DNA of 64,000 bases from Haloechinothrix halophila YIM 93223 (GCF_000504245.1 NZ_KI632509.1:867723-931722), one strand, 5' to 3'; positions 35,889 to 45,425 are shown, numbered from the stretch's first letter. Notes: generated from the letters alone by a model not told the origin. Made by a program: numbers and translations.

Positions 35889-37349
35889 CTAGAACGGTGG
35901 CTCGTCATCGGGTGGCGCGCTCAGGTCGGATGATGTTTCGGTGGGTTGTCGTTGCTCGGGTACGGAGATGTTCGGTTCTGGAACCGGCTCGTTCGCTGCC
36001 GGGTCTGGCTTCGGTGCTGCTCCCGGTTTCGGCTTCGGCTTGTTGATGGGGTGGTTTTTCTTGGTGTAGGTGCGGCCGGTGGGGCTGGTGATGGTCGCGG
36101 TCTGCGTCGCCGGGTCGTGGTCGAGCCGCCACCCGGGCTCGTCTTTGAGGTAGTGGTGGGGTTCGCATTTCGGGCCGCTGTTGCGGGCGCTGGTTTCGCC
36201 ACCGGTGTGCCAGTCGCTGAGGTGGTCGATGTCGCAGCGCTGCGCCGGGCGGTGGCAGTAGGGGCACTCGCGGTCGCGGGCGGCGATGAGTTCGCGCATC
36301 GCTTGAGTGGGGCGTCGGCGGCGGCTGATGTCGTGGGGCACGCCGCTGCCGGGGTCGGTGAGGACCTTGCGCCAGATCGAGCCGGGGTTGGTGGCGATCT
36401 CGCGGGCGAGCGGACCCGGGATCGGACCGTAGCCAGAGAGGTCGGCACCGTGATCGCTCATGGTCAGAGCGGTGTCGATGGGCATGTGGAGATACACCAG
36501 CGCCCCCACACCGGTGCCATTGCCGCTTTCGGTGCCGCTGCCGGTGGTAGCGCTGCGGCCGTTCTGGGCGAGCAGGAGTGCCGCGGCGATGTCGGCGCGG
36601 AGTTGTTCGAGGGTGCGGTCGTCTCCGGCGTTGCGCAGGCGGCGGGCGTCGTGGTCGATGCGCGCATACGCACTGGCGGCGACCTCGGCTGGCAGGTCCA
36701 TGTACAGCGTGGCCATGGCGTCCTCGCCCGCGACCAGCTCTACTTTGCGGCCCGCCCGCGCGCGGCGGGCGCGGGCGGTGTAGCCGTCGGGGTCGATCTT
36801 CTGCGCGAGTTCGCGGGCGGCGCGTCGGATCTGGCTGGCATCACCCGGCGCGAAGCATCCGTCGCGGACTTTGTCGTCGAGGCGAGCGTCGACCTCGCGG
36901 GCCTTGTCGGCGTCGAGATTTTCGGTGACGTCGACGATCTTGCTGGCCGTGTAGGCCTCGTATTCGCCGTCGTGCATCGCCGCCAACGTGCGCGGCAGCC
37001 GCTCCACCAGGTTGCGGGCCCGATCGAGACGTCGTTGCGCCACTTGGCGTGAAACCCGCAGTTCCAGGGCGGCTTCCTCGGCCACATAGCGCGAGCCGTC
37101 CCGCAGCTCGTGCAGCCGCGCGAGCGCGCGGGCCTCCAGCGAGTCCGCCCGCGCCCGCACCCGCCGGGCCACCGTCAACGCGCGGACCGCGTCGTCATCG
37201 CCCAACCGCTCGATCTCATGACGCATCTTCAGCCACTCGTGCTCGGCCAACTCCTCGGGAACGAACAGACAGTCCGAGGGCGGCGACGCGCAGTCCTCAG
37301 GAACGAGCAGACTCCCCGAGAAACTGTGGATGGGTACGAAGGTGGTCAC
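35889..37349 (-). CDS. DUF222 / HNH endonuclease (13E12-repeat type)
   Basis: 486 aa. The helical DUF222 domain (about 50-330) is followed by an HNH nuclease domain with CPYCHRPAQRCDIDHL and KCEPHH, then a Pro-rich tail ending DDEPPF, which resembles the SSB tip. In mycobacteria these REP13E12-type genes belong to the LexA regulon. The GTG at 37349 is placed by the promoter: GATACT lies 6 nt upstream of the first of three GTG codons, so the mRNA is leaderless. The cellular role of this common family is not known. Confidence 0.88.
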   Translation of the reverse strand: MTTFVPIHSFSGSLLVPEDCASPPSDCLFVPEELAEHEWLKMRHEIERLGDDDAVRALTVARRVRARADSLEARALARLHELRDGSRYVAEEAALELRVSRQVAQRRLDRARNLVERLPRTLAAMHDGEYEAYTASKIVDVTENLDADKAREVDARLDDKVRDGCFAPGDASQIRRAARELAQKIDPDGYTARARRARAGRKVELVAGEDAMATLYMDLPAEVAASAYARIDHDARRLRNAGDDRTLEQLRADIAAALLLAQNGRSATTGSGTESGNGTGVGALVYLHMPIDTALTMSDHGADLSGYGPIPGPLAREIATNPGSIWRKVLTDPGSGVPHDISRRRRPTQAMRELIAARDRECPYCHRPAQRCDIDHLSDWHTGGETSARNSGPKCEPHHYLKDEPGWRLDHDPATQTATITSPTGRTYTKKNHPINKPKPKPGAAPKPDPAANEPVPEPNISVPEQRQPTETSSDLSAPPDDEPPF

Positions 37350-37355
37350 CACCAC

Positions 37356-37385
37356 AGTATCTCGAACACACATTCGATACGTCAA
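37356..37385 (-). promoter_or_regulatory. SOS-box promoter of the DUF222-HNH gene
   Basis: On the minus strand: TTGACG (-35, 37380-37385), 18-bp spacer, GATACT (-10, 37356-37361). The spacer contains the palindrome TCGAATGTGTGTTCGA (37362-37377), one mismatch from the TCGAAC-N4-GTTCGA LexA box. LexA here would block RNA polymerase directly. Confidence 0.8.
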
Positions 37386-37589
37386 CACGACATGCCCGCG
37401 AATGGCACCATCGACAGGCCAGATCTCGGGCGCACTGTGTGATCGCCGGGGTGGCGCTGTCTTGTGCCGTTGGTCACGAAAAACCCGACGGAACTCGCGC
37501 GAAAACCCACAACCATGCATTCGGATTGACCTGGATGAACGAACTCACACTTGCGCTCCCATGGCTACTCGCCAGTAAGGTGGCCGTCC

Positions 37590-39407
37590 ATGGAGACGTC
37601 AGAGCGAGATGTGGTGCGCAGGGTCCGGTTCACCGACGTCATTCGGTCGTTGCCGAAGCTCGCGCCCGATATGCCGAAGATGGCCCGTGGCGCGCTCGGT
37701 CTCGCGACGACGCGGTCGGGCAGCAAGGCCTCGCTCGGTCGCGTCTTCCAGGACGCGGCTGCCAAGCACCCGGAGCGACCGTTCCTGCGGTTCGGCGACA
37801 CCGAGATCACCTACGGCGAGGCCAACGCGCGGGTGAACCGGTACGCGGACGTCTTCGCTGAGCATGGCGTCGGCCACGGCTCCGTCGTCGGCGTGCTCGC
37901 GTCGAACCGGCCGGAAACGATGCTGGTCGCACTCGCGGCGGTCAAGCTCGGCGCGGTCGCTGGCATGCTCAACTACAACCAGCGCGGCGACGTTCTCAAC
38001 CACAGCCAAAAACTCTTGGACAGCACGGTCTTCGTGGTCGGATCGGAATGCCGCGAAGCACTCGACTCGCTGCCGGACGGTGAGGTCAAGGGCAAGGTCA
38101 TCGGGCTGGCGAACCAGGCTGACCGGCTGTCCGGTCACCAGGACCTCGACGAACTCGCCGCTGACGCCAGCGAGGCGAACCCGCCGCAGTGCGCGGAGAT
38201 CACCGCGAACCAGACGGCGTTCTACATCTTCACGTCGGGTACCACCGGGATGCCGAAGGCCAGTGCGATGTCGCACCTGCGCTGGCTCAAGAGCATGACC
38301 GGACTCGGCGGGCTCGGCGTCCGGTTGCGCACGGACGACACGCTGTACTGCTGTCTGCCGCTGTACCACAACAACGCGCTCACGGTCTCGCTGTCCTCGG
38401 TGCTCGCGGCTGGCGCGACGCTGGCGCTCGGCAAGTCGTTCTCCGCGACCCGGTTCTGGGACGACGTCGTGCGCACCCGCTCCACCGCGTTCTGCTACAT
38501 CGGCGAGCTGTGCCGCTACCTGCTCAACCAGCCGGTGCGCGAGGCCGAGAAGCAGCACCAGGTGCGGGTCGTCGTCGGCAACGGGCTGCGGCCGGAGCTG
38601 TGGGGTGAGTTCACCGAGCGTTTCGGCATCGAGCGGATCGCCGAGTTCTACGGCGCGAGCGAGTGCAACGTCGCGTTCGTCAACGCGCTCAACATCGACC
38701 GCACGGCTGGCATGTGCCCGCTGCCGTTCGCGATCGTCGAGTACGACCCGGTCACCGAGGAGCCGGCCCGCGACGCCAAGGGCAAGCTGCGCAAGGTCAG
38801 CACCGGTGACGTCGGCTTGCTGGTCACGAAGGTGACGAACCGGGCGCCGTTCGACGGCTACACCGACGCCGAAGCCACCGAGCGCAAGCTGCTCAGGGAC
38901 GCCTTCAAATCCGGCGATTGCTGGTTCAACACCGGCGACCTGGTGCGCAAGCAGGGCTTCAACCACGTCTCGTTCGCCGACCGGCTGGGCGACACGTTCC
39001 GCTGGAAAGGCGAGAACGTCGCGACGACCGAAGTCGAGGCGGCCATCGCGGAGCACCCGGACGTCGAGCAGGCCGTCGTCTACGGCGTCCCGGTGCCCGG
39101 CACCGACGGCAAAGCGGGCATGGCCGCGATCAAGCTCGCGGATGGCGCGCGGTTCGACGGCGCGGCGCTGGCGAAGCACCTCCTCGAACACTTGCCCGGC
39201 TACGCGGTGCCGCTGTTCGTGCGGCTGATCGACGAGGTGGAGCAGACCTCGACGTTCAAGAGCCGCAAGGTCGACCTCCGTGACCAGGGCTACGACACCG
39301 CGCAGGTCAGCGACCCGCTCTACGTGCTCGCCGGGCCCGGCGACGGGTACGTGCCGTTCTACGACGAGTACCCGGCCCAGGTCGCCGGTGGCGAGGTGCG
39401 GGTCTAG
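37590..39407 (+). CDS. Long/very-long-chain acyl-CoA synthetase (FadD6/FATP type)
   Basis: 605 aa ANL-superfamily enzyme: fatty acid + ATP + CoA to acyl-CoA. AMP-binding motif YIFTSGTTGMPKAS; hinge and adenylate motifs FYGASECN and WFNTGDLVRKQGF; the C-terminal KVDLRDQGYD is characteristic of the FATP/FadD6 branch. ATG 37590 has AAGGTGG upstream. Probably activates host or environmental long-chain acids. Confidence 0.93.
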   Translation: METSERDVVRRVRFTDVIRSLPKLAPDMPKMARGALGLATTRSGSKASLGRVFQDAAAKHPERPFLRFGDTEITYGEANARVNRYADVFAEHGVGHGSVVGVLASNRPETMLVALAAVKLGAVAGMLNYNQRGDVLNHSQKLLDSTVFVVGSECREALDSLPDGEVKGKVIGLANQADRLSGHQDLDELAADASEANPPQCAEITANQTAFYIFTSGTTGMPKASAMSHLRWLKSMTGLGGLGVRLRTDDTLYCCLPLYHNNALTVSLSSVLAAGATLALGKSFSATRFWDDVVRTRSTAFCYIGELCRYLLNQPVREAEKQHQVRVVVGNGLRPELWGEFTERFGIERIAEFYGASECNVAFVNALNIDRTAGMCPLPFAIVEYDPVTEEPARDAKGKLRKVSTGDVGLLVTKVTNRAPFDGYTDAEATERKLLRDAFKSGDCWFNTGDLVRKQGFNHVSFADRLGDTFRWKGENVATTEVEAAIAEHPDVEQAVVYGVPVPGTDGKAGMAAIKLADGARFDGAALAKHLLEHLPGYAVPLFVRLIDEVEQTSTFKSRKVDLRDQGYDTAQVSDPLYVLAGPGDGYVPFYDEYPAQVAGGEVRV

Positions 39408-39437
39408 CGCCGGTGCGGCCCCAATCGGGCTGGCTGC

Positions 39438-40406
39438 TCACTCCCACTCCACAACCAACCGGCCGTCGTGCCAGGCCACGGACGTCCCGAGCTCGCGGCA
39501 GGCCGAGGTGAACCGGCTCCGCAGCCAGCGGACGTCGAGGCCGCGCGCCAGTCGCGTGTAGGCCGGTTCCAGCGTGAGTGGACACGCCTCGAGGCGCATC
39601 GGGCCGTCGGCGCCGATGTCGACCAGGAACAACAGGCTCAGGTCGTTGCGCAGCACCGGATCGACCACGTAGTCGTCGATGAAGTCGCCGAGGTCGTAGA
39701 GCACCCGCTCGGTGACGCCGTGCACGACGTGCGCGGAGTGCCCCGCGATGAGCGTCGCGCCAGCGTCCAGCAACGTCCGAGCCGCGCGGCGCACGTGGCG
39801 GATCGGGGACGACATCATGTTCGGACCCCAGTGCGGCGTGACCAGCACGATGTCGTTCGTGGTGGCGAGTGAGCGGACCCGGGCGATGAGCCAGTCCGTC
39901 GCGCCGGTCCGCAGGTCGGCGTAGGCGATGCCGGGGCGGTCGACGCCCGCCGCGAAGTCGCTGGGGTGATCGGCCACGCCGAGCACGGCGATCCGCCGGC
40001 CGCGGGCGTGCAACACGGCACCCTCGCGCGCCGCCTCGGCGTCGGGTCCGGCGCCCACCCAGCGGATACCGCCCGTTTCGAGGTGCGTGATGGTGTCGGT
40101 GAGCGCCTTCACGCCGTAGTCGAGCGCGTGGTTGTTGGCCAAGGTCACGCAGTCGACGCCGAGCCAGGCTAGCGTCTCGATGGCACGGGGTGGCGCGCGG
40201 AAGTGGAACGGCTTGCGGCCGGGGTCCCATCGGGCGCCGCGCTCGGAGACGCAGCACTCCAGGTTGAGCACCACAAGGTCGGCCTCGGCCATGACCGCCC
40301 TGACCTCGGGCGCGATCAGCCCGTGTGGCCCGACTTCATGCAGCCGGTCGGCCACACCTCGGCCCAGCATGGTGTCGCCCGCGAGCGCGAGCCGAACCGG
40401 ACGCAC
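39438..40406 (-). CDS. CapA-family metallophosphatase-like protein
   Basis: 322 aa. PGA_cap/CapA fold: GDTMLGRG (metal Asp), NLECCVSERG, LANNHALDYG and GHSAHVVHG. CapA proteins are best known from poly-gamma-glutamate synthesis, but stand-alone actinobacterial members have unknown substrates. No signal peptide is visible. GTG 40406 is preceded by AAGGAGG at 4 nt. Convergent with the acyl-CoA synthetase gene. Confidence 0.88.
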   Translation of the reverse strand: MRPVRLALAGDTMLGRGVADRLHEVGPHGLIAPEVRAVMAEADLVVLNLECCVSERGARWDPGRKPFHFRAPPRAIETLAWLGVDCVTLANNHALDYGVKALTDTITHLETGGIRWVGAGPDAEAAREGAVLHARGRRIAVLGVADHPSDFAAGVDRPGIAYADLRTGATDWLIARVRSLATTNDIVLVTPHWGPNMMSSPIRHVRRAARTLLDAGATLIAGHSAHVVHGVTERVLYDLGDFIDDYVVDPVLRNDLSLLFLVDIGADGPMRLEACPLTLEPAYTRLARGLDVRWLRSRFTSACRELGTSVAWHDGRLVVEWE

Positions 40407-40638
40407 GGTGCCTCCTTCCACCGAGCAGGCCCCGGTTCCAGTGTCACGAACGATGACGGATCGCGCACGCCTGGTGAAATCCGCAGCGTGCGAGGGTCAT
40501 TACGCGATTTCGCGAATGCGAGCAGTTGCTCCATTTGTGTGAGATGCGTGACATAGCACACACGATTGACGACTGTTCCGTGGGGAGTCGACGTCGACGG
40601 CGGGAGCGAGACCCTCTTGCCGCGGGAGGAGGAAGTAG

Positions 40639-42567
40639 ATGAAGCGCAGGACTATCGTCTCGATAGCCGCTGCCGCGCTGGTCGTTAGTTCCACCAGTGC
40701 GGTGAGTTACGCGTCGGATGACCATCCCGATCTGGGGCTCGGTGGCACCGTCGACGACGGCCACGAGGGCCACACCCACTACGAGGACGGGGCGCGCGAT
40801 CCGAGCGCGCCGCTCGCGGAGTTTGACAGCGATGGCGTCGTCAGCGACGGGCCATCGGGCAAGCGGGTCAAGAACCTGGCGCTGCGCGGCAGGGGCGAGC
40901 GGCTCGACGCGAACGCGACGACCGACGTCTGGACCCACGAAGGCTACTCCTACACCGGCACGTTCAACAGCCCGTGCGGCGGCGAAGAGGGCGCTGGCGT
41001 CTGGGTATGGAACGTCAAGAACCCCAATGACCCATCGTTCGTCACCGTGATCGACTCCCCGACCGGCAGCCGCTCCAATGACGTGAAGGTGGACACCCTC
41101 AACTCCGGCACGATCCTGGTGCACTCCAACGAGTCCTGTGGCGGTGGTCCGGGTGGCGTTGAGCTGTACGAGGTCAGCGACCCGGCCAACCCGATGCACC
41201 TGTCCTCGATCAGGGCCGACGAGATCAATCCGATCTCCAACGACCTCTTCGGCGGCATCAGCGACGTCGGTGTGCACAACATGTGGCTGTTCAGCCAGGG
41301 TGGCAACGACTATGTGTCCATCGTGGCCGAGTCGGCGTTCGACAACTTCCGCACCTACGACATCACCGACCCCACCGACCCGCAGCTAGCGAGCGCGTGG
41401 GGCGCGGAAGAGGTCTTCGATCCAGGCGTCGGTGACGAGACCGAGGACGTCGGCAGGGTGCTCGACGCGGCATTGTGGCTGATCAGCGGCTTCGGCGACT
41501 CGCAGAACCGCTTCCTGCACGACATCACCCTCAACGCCGACGGCGACGTGGCGTACCTGTCCAACTGGGACGCCGGGCTGATCCGGCTCGACATGAGCGA
41601 CCCCGCGAACCCGCAACTGGTGTCGGTCGCGCTCGACCCGGAGAACGGCTCGCTCGACGGTGAGGTCAACAGCCACGCGGCATGGCCGAGCGACGACGGC
41701 TCGATCGTCGTCGAGACCGAGGAGGACTTCAACGCATGGGGCGTGCGCCCGCCGACGAACCTGACCTTCGGCGAGGGTGACCCGGCGACGCCGCTGCCAG
41801 GCACCGCGGCGTCCACCAACGCGGGCGATACGTTCGAGGGCAGCCAGACCGGCAACAACGTCACCGTCGACGCCGACAGCATCACGGTGAACTCCGGTCC
41901 GCTGTCAGGGACCACGTTCCCGGCCTCGGAGCTGGCCGGTGACCAGCCGAAGTTCGCCGACGTCGGCGCCATGACCGGCGAGGCGGTGTGGATCGGCAGG
42001 GCCTGTGACGGCGACGCGATCCTGAACGCTGGGGCCATCGACGCCGGCGACATCGCGATCATCCGTCGGGGTGCCTGCACGTTCCGCGAGAAGAACTTCA
42101 ACGCGGCCGACGCGGGCGCGGCAGCTGTCGTGATCACCAACAACGTGCCGAGCTCGCCGTGGGGCGGAGTGCGGATCTGGGACTACTCGGACCCGGCCAA
42201 CCCGCAGCTCGCGTCGACGTTCGACACCGCGTGCAGCGCGTCGGCGGAGCCGATCCCCGGCTGCGACATGTTCGGCACGTACTCGGTGCACAACGTGGTC
42301 GTCGAGAACACCGATGACGGCCGCGTGAAGGCGTACATCTCCTGGTACCGCGACGGCATGCTGGTGCTCGACGTCACCGACCCGGCCAACCCGGTCGAGG
42401 TGGCGCGCTACTTCGACAACTCGGAGGAGTTCCTGGCGAGCAACGGCGGTGAGCCCCACGACTTCTGGGGCGTGCACAAGGTCAACGACGAGCCGTGGAT
42501 CTACGGCTCGGACCGCAACGGTGGCCTGTACGTGTTCAAGGAACAGGGCAAGGGAAGTGGTAAGTAG
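40639..42567 (+). CDS. Secreted LVIVD beta-propeller protein with inserted PA domain
   Basis: 642 aa. Signal peptide ending STSAVSYA, followed by an Asp/His-rich stretch (DDGHEGHTHYEDG) that may bind metal. LVIVD repeats such as VWNVKNPNDPSFVT and YDITDPTDPQLA suggest a beta-propeller. A protease-associated (PA) domain (about residues 440-510: GRACDGDAILN through AIIRRGACTFREKNFNAADAGAAAVVITNN) is inserted before the last repeats. Likely a cell-surface binding protein; no protease active site is visible. It neighbours cupredoxin and sortase genes. Confidence 0.88.
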   Translation: MKRRTIVSIAAAALVVSSTSAVSYASDDHPDLGLGGTVDDGHEGHTHYEDGARDPSAPLAEFDSDGVVSDGPSGKRVKNLALRGRGERLDANATTDVWTHEGYSYTGTFNSPCGGEEGAGVWVWNVKNPNDPSFVTVIDSPTGSRSNDVKVDTLNSGTILVHSNESCGGGPGGVELYEVSDPANPMHLSSIRADEINPISNDLFGGISDVGVHNMWLFSQGGNDYVSIVAESAFDNFRTYDITDPTDPQLASAWGAEEVFDPGVGDETEDVGRVLDAALWLISGFGDSQNRFLHDITLNADGDVAYLSNWDAGLIRLDMSDPANPQLVSVALDPENGSLDGEVNSHAAWPSDDGSIVVETEEDFNAWGVRPPTNLTFGEGDPATPLPGTAASTNAGDTFEGSQTGNNVTVDADSITVNSGPLSGTTFPASELAGDQPKFADVGAMTGEAVWIGRACDGDAILNAGAIDAGDIAIIRRGACTFREKNFNAADAGAAAVVITNNVPSSPWGGVRIWDYSDPANPQLASTFDTACSASAEPIPGCDMFGTYSVHNVVVENTDDGRVKAYISWYRDGMLVLDVTDPANPVEVARYFDNSEEFLASNGGEPHDFWGVHKVNDEPWIYGSDRNGGLYVFKEQGKGSGK

Positions 42568-42586
42568 CCAGCTACTGTGCCGGTAG

Positions 42587-42666
42587 ATACCAATCCGACC
42601 GGAAGTAAGTCGAACTGGCAGGTCAAGCGAGTGTGCCAGTCGACTTACTTCCGGTCTTCTTGGTAT
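42587..42666. terminator. Long inverted repeat / terminator between convergent genes
   Basis: Outer arms ATACCAA (42587-42593) and TTGGTAT (42660-42666), middle arms of 17 bp (42597-42613 with 42640-42656) and inner CTGGCA/TGCCAG around a 13-nt loop form one 80-bp near-perfect hairpin 20 bp after the LVIVD gene. It serves as a terminator for both convergent genes, though its length would also fit a miniature inverted-repeat element. Confidence 0.65.
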
Positions 42667-42768
42667 GTAGTGGCTAGCACCTGAACGCGACGGCGGCGGG
42701 TGAGCGGTGGGGCAGAACCGCTCACCCGCCGTTTGTGCGTGCCGCGGGTGGCACGACGTCGTCGGGCG

Positions 42769-43221
42769 TCACTCGGTGACGGTGACCGTTCCCGTCATAC
42801 GGGGGTGGTAGAAGCAGACGTAGGGGTACTTGCCCGGCTCGTCGAAGGTGCGCTTGTAGGTGTCGCCCTTAGCCATGTCGCCGGACTTCTCACCGTCGTC
42901 GAAGTCGACGGTGTGGGTGGACTGGTCCAGTTGCGTCCACACCACGGTGGTGCCAACGGGGACAGCGATGTTGGCCGGTTCGAAGGTGAAGTCGACGATC
43001 CGCACCTTTTCCTTGCCCGCGGCTGGCGTGTCCTGCTTCTCGGTGGTCTCTTCCGTCCGCGTGTCCTGCTCGGTCGTGGGGGCCGCGGTGGGCGACGCGG
43101 GGGCCGTTGTGGTCGTTGTGGTCGGCGACGGCGCCTGCTCGGTGCCATCATCGGCCTGCTCCGACATGCCGCAGGCGGACAGGGCTATGGCCGCCGCGGC
43201 TAGGGGGATCGCGATGCGCAT
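42769..43221 (-). CDS. Cupredoxin-like (plastocyanin/azurin) lipoprotein
   Basis: 150 aa. Lipobox ALSACG (Cys 17) followed by a Thr/Pro-rich linker of about 50 residues. The cupredoxin domain (about 73-150) has FTFEPANIAVPVGTTVVWTQ, a His ligand in STHTVDF and the C-terminal VCFYHPRMTG (Cys and His), giving type 1 copper ligands. Likely a membrane-tethered copper electron carrier. 31 nt after the sortase gene stop side, in a same-strand run with sortase and the duplicated lipoprotein. Confidence 0.9.
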   Translation of the reverse strand: MRIAIPLAAAAIALSACGMSEQADDGTEQAPSPTTTTTTAPASPTAAPTTEQDTRTEETTEKQDTPAAGKEKVRIVDFTFEPANIAVPVGTTVVWTQLDQSTHTVDFDDGEKSGDMAKGDTYKRTFDEPGKYPYVCFYHPRMTGTVTVTE

Positions 43222-43252
43222 GACTGACTCCTCGTGCTGGGGTGCGTCACCG

Positions 43253-43879
43253 CTATCGCAGTGACGCGAAGACGATGATGTTGTCGCGGTAGCTGTCGCG
43301 CGACCGGTCGAACTCGCCACCACAGGTGATCAGCCGCAGCTCCGGCTTGGCGGTCGGTAGCCACACCTTCTCGGTGGGGAACTTCTTCTTCGCGTGCTGC
43401 TCGATGCGGTCGACGACGAAGACGAACTTCTTCCCGCCCTTGGCGGTAACGGTGATGGTGTCGCCCGCCGACATCTCGCGCAGCCGGTAGAAGACGTCGG
43501 GACCGGACTTGGTGTCGACGTGACCGAGGATCGCGGCCGGTCCCGGCTCGCCAGGCGCTGAGCCCTTGGCGAACCAGCTCATGTCGCCGAACTCGGGAAC
43601 CTCGAGCGTGCGGTCCTTGTTGAGACCGGTCTTGGTCAGCTTCCCGTCGATGTCGATGGCGGGGATGGAGATGGCTGCCGGCTCTGGGACCTTGTCGGGA
43701 GTGCGCAACGACCGGTAAGACTTCACCGCGTCGAGGCCGGGACCCGCCGGCGCGGCCGTGCCTGCCGGGCTGTCGCCGCCTGCTCGCTGGTCAGTCGCGG
43801 AGCCTGCGTCATCGCCGCAGCCCGCGAGCAGCAGCAGGAGCCCGATGATCGGTGCGAGGATGCGATGCCTGCGCGCCAT
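43253..43879 (-). CDS. Class F sortase
   Basis: 208 aa. The N-terminal helix ends in LLLLAGCG, which looks like a lipobox, so the enzyme may be a lipoprotein rather than a simple signal-anchor protein. The sortase barrel has catalytic His in AAILGHVDTKSG, Cys in LRLITCGGEFD and Arg in DSYRDN. Class F sortases are widespread in Actinomycetota with unknown sorting signals. Grouped with a cupredoxin and a helical lipoprotein. No LPxTG-type protein is obvious nearby. Confidence 0.9.
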   Translation of the reverse strand: MARRHRILAPIIGLLLLLAGCGDDAGSATDQRAGGDSPAGTAAPAGPGLDAVKSYRSLRTPDKVPEPAAISIPAIDIDGKLTKTGLNKDRTLEVPEFGDMSWFAKGSAPGEPGPAAILGHVDTKSGPDVFYRLREMSAGDTITVTAKGGKKFVFVVDRIEQHAKKKFPTEKVWLPTAKPELRLITCGGEFDRSRDSYRDNIIVFASLR

Positions 43880-43984
43880 GAGTCACTCCTCGAGTGGAAG
43901 GGTGGGACCTAGCCGTGTGGCCAGGCCCCACCCGGTCGGATCACACCGCGCGGTGCGCGGCAGTGAGTCTCACGTGGGAGAAGC

Positions 43985-45253
43985 TCACTTGGCGGTGCCG
44001 CCAGCGCCGGTCTCGACGCCACCGGACGGCATCTCGCCACCCATGAAGGCCACGATGCCCGCGGACAGTGCCTTCGCGGTGTCGTACATGTGGTTGTACG
44101 CCTCGTCGGCGCTGCTGAACGCGCCCTCGAAGTCACCGTCATTGAACTGCTTGACCTGCGAGGTCAGCTGGTCGACGTGGGCCTGCAGGCCCTTGGCGAC
44201 GACGTCGGCCGGAATGCTGCCGTCGGAGGCGGTGTCAAGGAAGTTCGAGAAGTCCTGCTGGTACTGCTCGAGCCGCTTCAGGGCATCATCCTGCTTCTGC
44301 TGGTCACCTTCGGCGAGACCAACGGTGTACTGGACGAAGAAGTCGATGTGGTCGGCCCACATCTTCATGAAGGCCTGGCCGCCTTCCTCACCGAACACGC
44401 TGGAGATCGCGGCGGTCAGGTCCTTGGTGTTCTCGTTCAGCGCGCCGGCGATGGCCTCGAAGTCATCCTGGCCGGACACGCCAGCCCGCATCGCCTGCAT
44501 GGCGACCTGGGCGTGCTCACCGAGCAACTGGCCGAGGCTGGAACGCAGGTCCACGGCTTGGCCTTCGACCGAGCCCTCGAAACCGTCCTGAGTGGACACT
44601 ATGGCGTTGGCGAGGCCCTTGGCGGTGGCGAACATGTGGGCGTAGGCCTCACGGGTGGTGCTCGCCGCCTTCTCGTAGTCCTCGTCGTTGTAGGCCTCAA
44701 CCTGGCCGATCAGCTGGTCGACGTGAGCCTGCAGCAGGTCGGCGACGGCGTTCTGCGGCAGCTCGCCCTCGGTGGCGCCCTCAAGGAACGCGCCGAAGTC
44801 CTGCCGGTACTGGTCGAGCCGCTTCTTGGCCTTCTGCTGCTTGTCCTTGTCGCCCTCGGCGAGGCCGACGGTGTAGTCGACGAAGAAGCCGATGTGGTTG
44901 GTCCACAGCTCATTGAACTTCTCGGCGCCCTCGTCGCCATAGACCAGCCGGATCGACTCGGTCAGGTCGTCGGTGTTCTTGCCGAGCGCGCCAGCGGCGG
45001 CGTCGAAGTGCTCCTGCCCTGCGACACCGGCACGCATCGCCTCGATGGCGAGCAGGGCGTGCTGGCCGAGCTGACGCTCGAGCGTGATTCTCAGTTCCTC
45101 GGCGGTCACCTCCGCCTGCTGCGCGTTGACGACGTTGGTTACGCCCCCGGCGTTGGTCGTGTTGTTCGTCGCGGCGGCTCCCCCGCAGGCCGTGACGAGC
45201 AGGCCCGCGGCGACGGACACCGCGGCGATCCTGGTTCGAGATAGCAGAGACAT
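43985..45253 (-). CDS. Lipoprotein made of two duplicated helical domains
   Basis: 422 aa. Lipobox LLVTACGG. Two homologous alpha-helical domains of about 160 residues (about 48-205 and 235-395). Matching pairs are AMRAGVAGQEHFDAAAGAL / AMRAGVSGQDDFEAIAGAL and FVDYTVGLAEGDKDKQ / FVQYTVGLAEGDQQKQ. Other shared pairs are LQAHVDQLIGQVEAYND / LQAHVDQLTSQVKQFND. Each domain carries His/Asp/Glu positions (HIGFFVDY, HIDFFVQY) suited to metal or haem binding in a helical bundle, by inference. Family name not recognised with certainty. Same strand as sortase and cupredoxin. Confidence 0.75.
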   Translation of the reverse strand: MSLLSRTRIAAVSVAAGLLVTACGGAAATNNTTNAGGVTNVVNAQQAEVTAEELRITLERQLGQHALLAIEAMRAGVAGQEHFDAAAGALGKNTDDLTESIRLVYGDEGAEKFNELWTNHIGFFVDYTVGLAEGDKDKQQKAKKRLDQYRQDFGAFLEGATEGELPQNAVADLLQAHVDQLIGQVEAYNDEDYEKAASTTREAYAHMFATAKGLANAIVSTQDGFEGSVEGQAVDLRSSLGQLLGEHAQVAMQAMRAGVSGQDDFEAIAGALNENTKDLTAAISSVFGEEGGQAFMKMWADHIDFFVQYTVGLAEGDQQKQDDALKRLEQYQQDFSNFLDTASDGSIPADVVAKGLQAHVDQLTSQVKQFNDGDFEGAFSSADEAYNHMYDTAKALSAGIVAFMGGEMPSGGVETGAGGTAK

Positions 45254-45425
45254 GGCTAACCCTTCGTGTCGACTGTGTAGCCAGCACGAGTGATTCGGAC
45301 CATGCGGGGTTCCGGATTGGCCGGAAGTGTGCGGTTTGGTTCTTGATCATGGGGTGAACGGCGTCGCAATGCGGTTCACCCAGGTCAGCGGGAATAATCC
45401 AATGTGGTGAACGAAGGGAGTCCGT

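Noticed and set aside
35889-37349. Group II intron or homing endonuclease from the HNH motif
   Set aside because: The DUF222 domain and SOS promoter identify the common chromosomal 13E12-type family.
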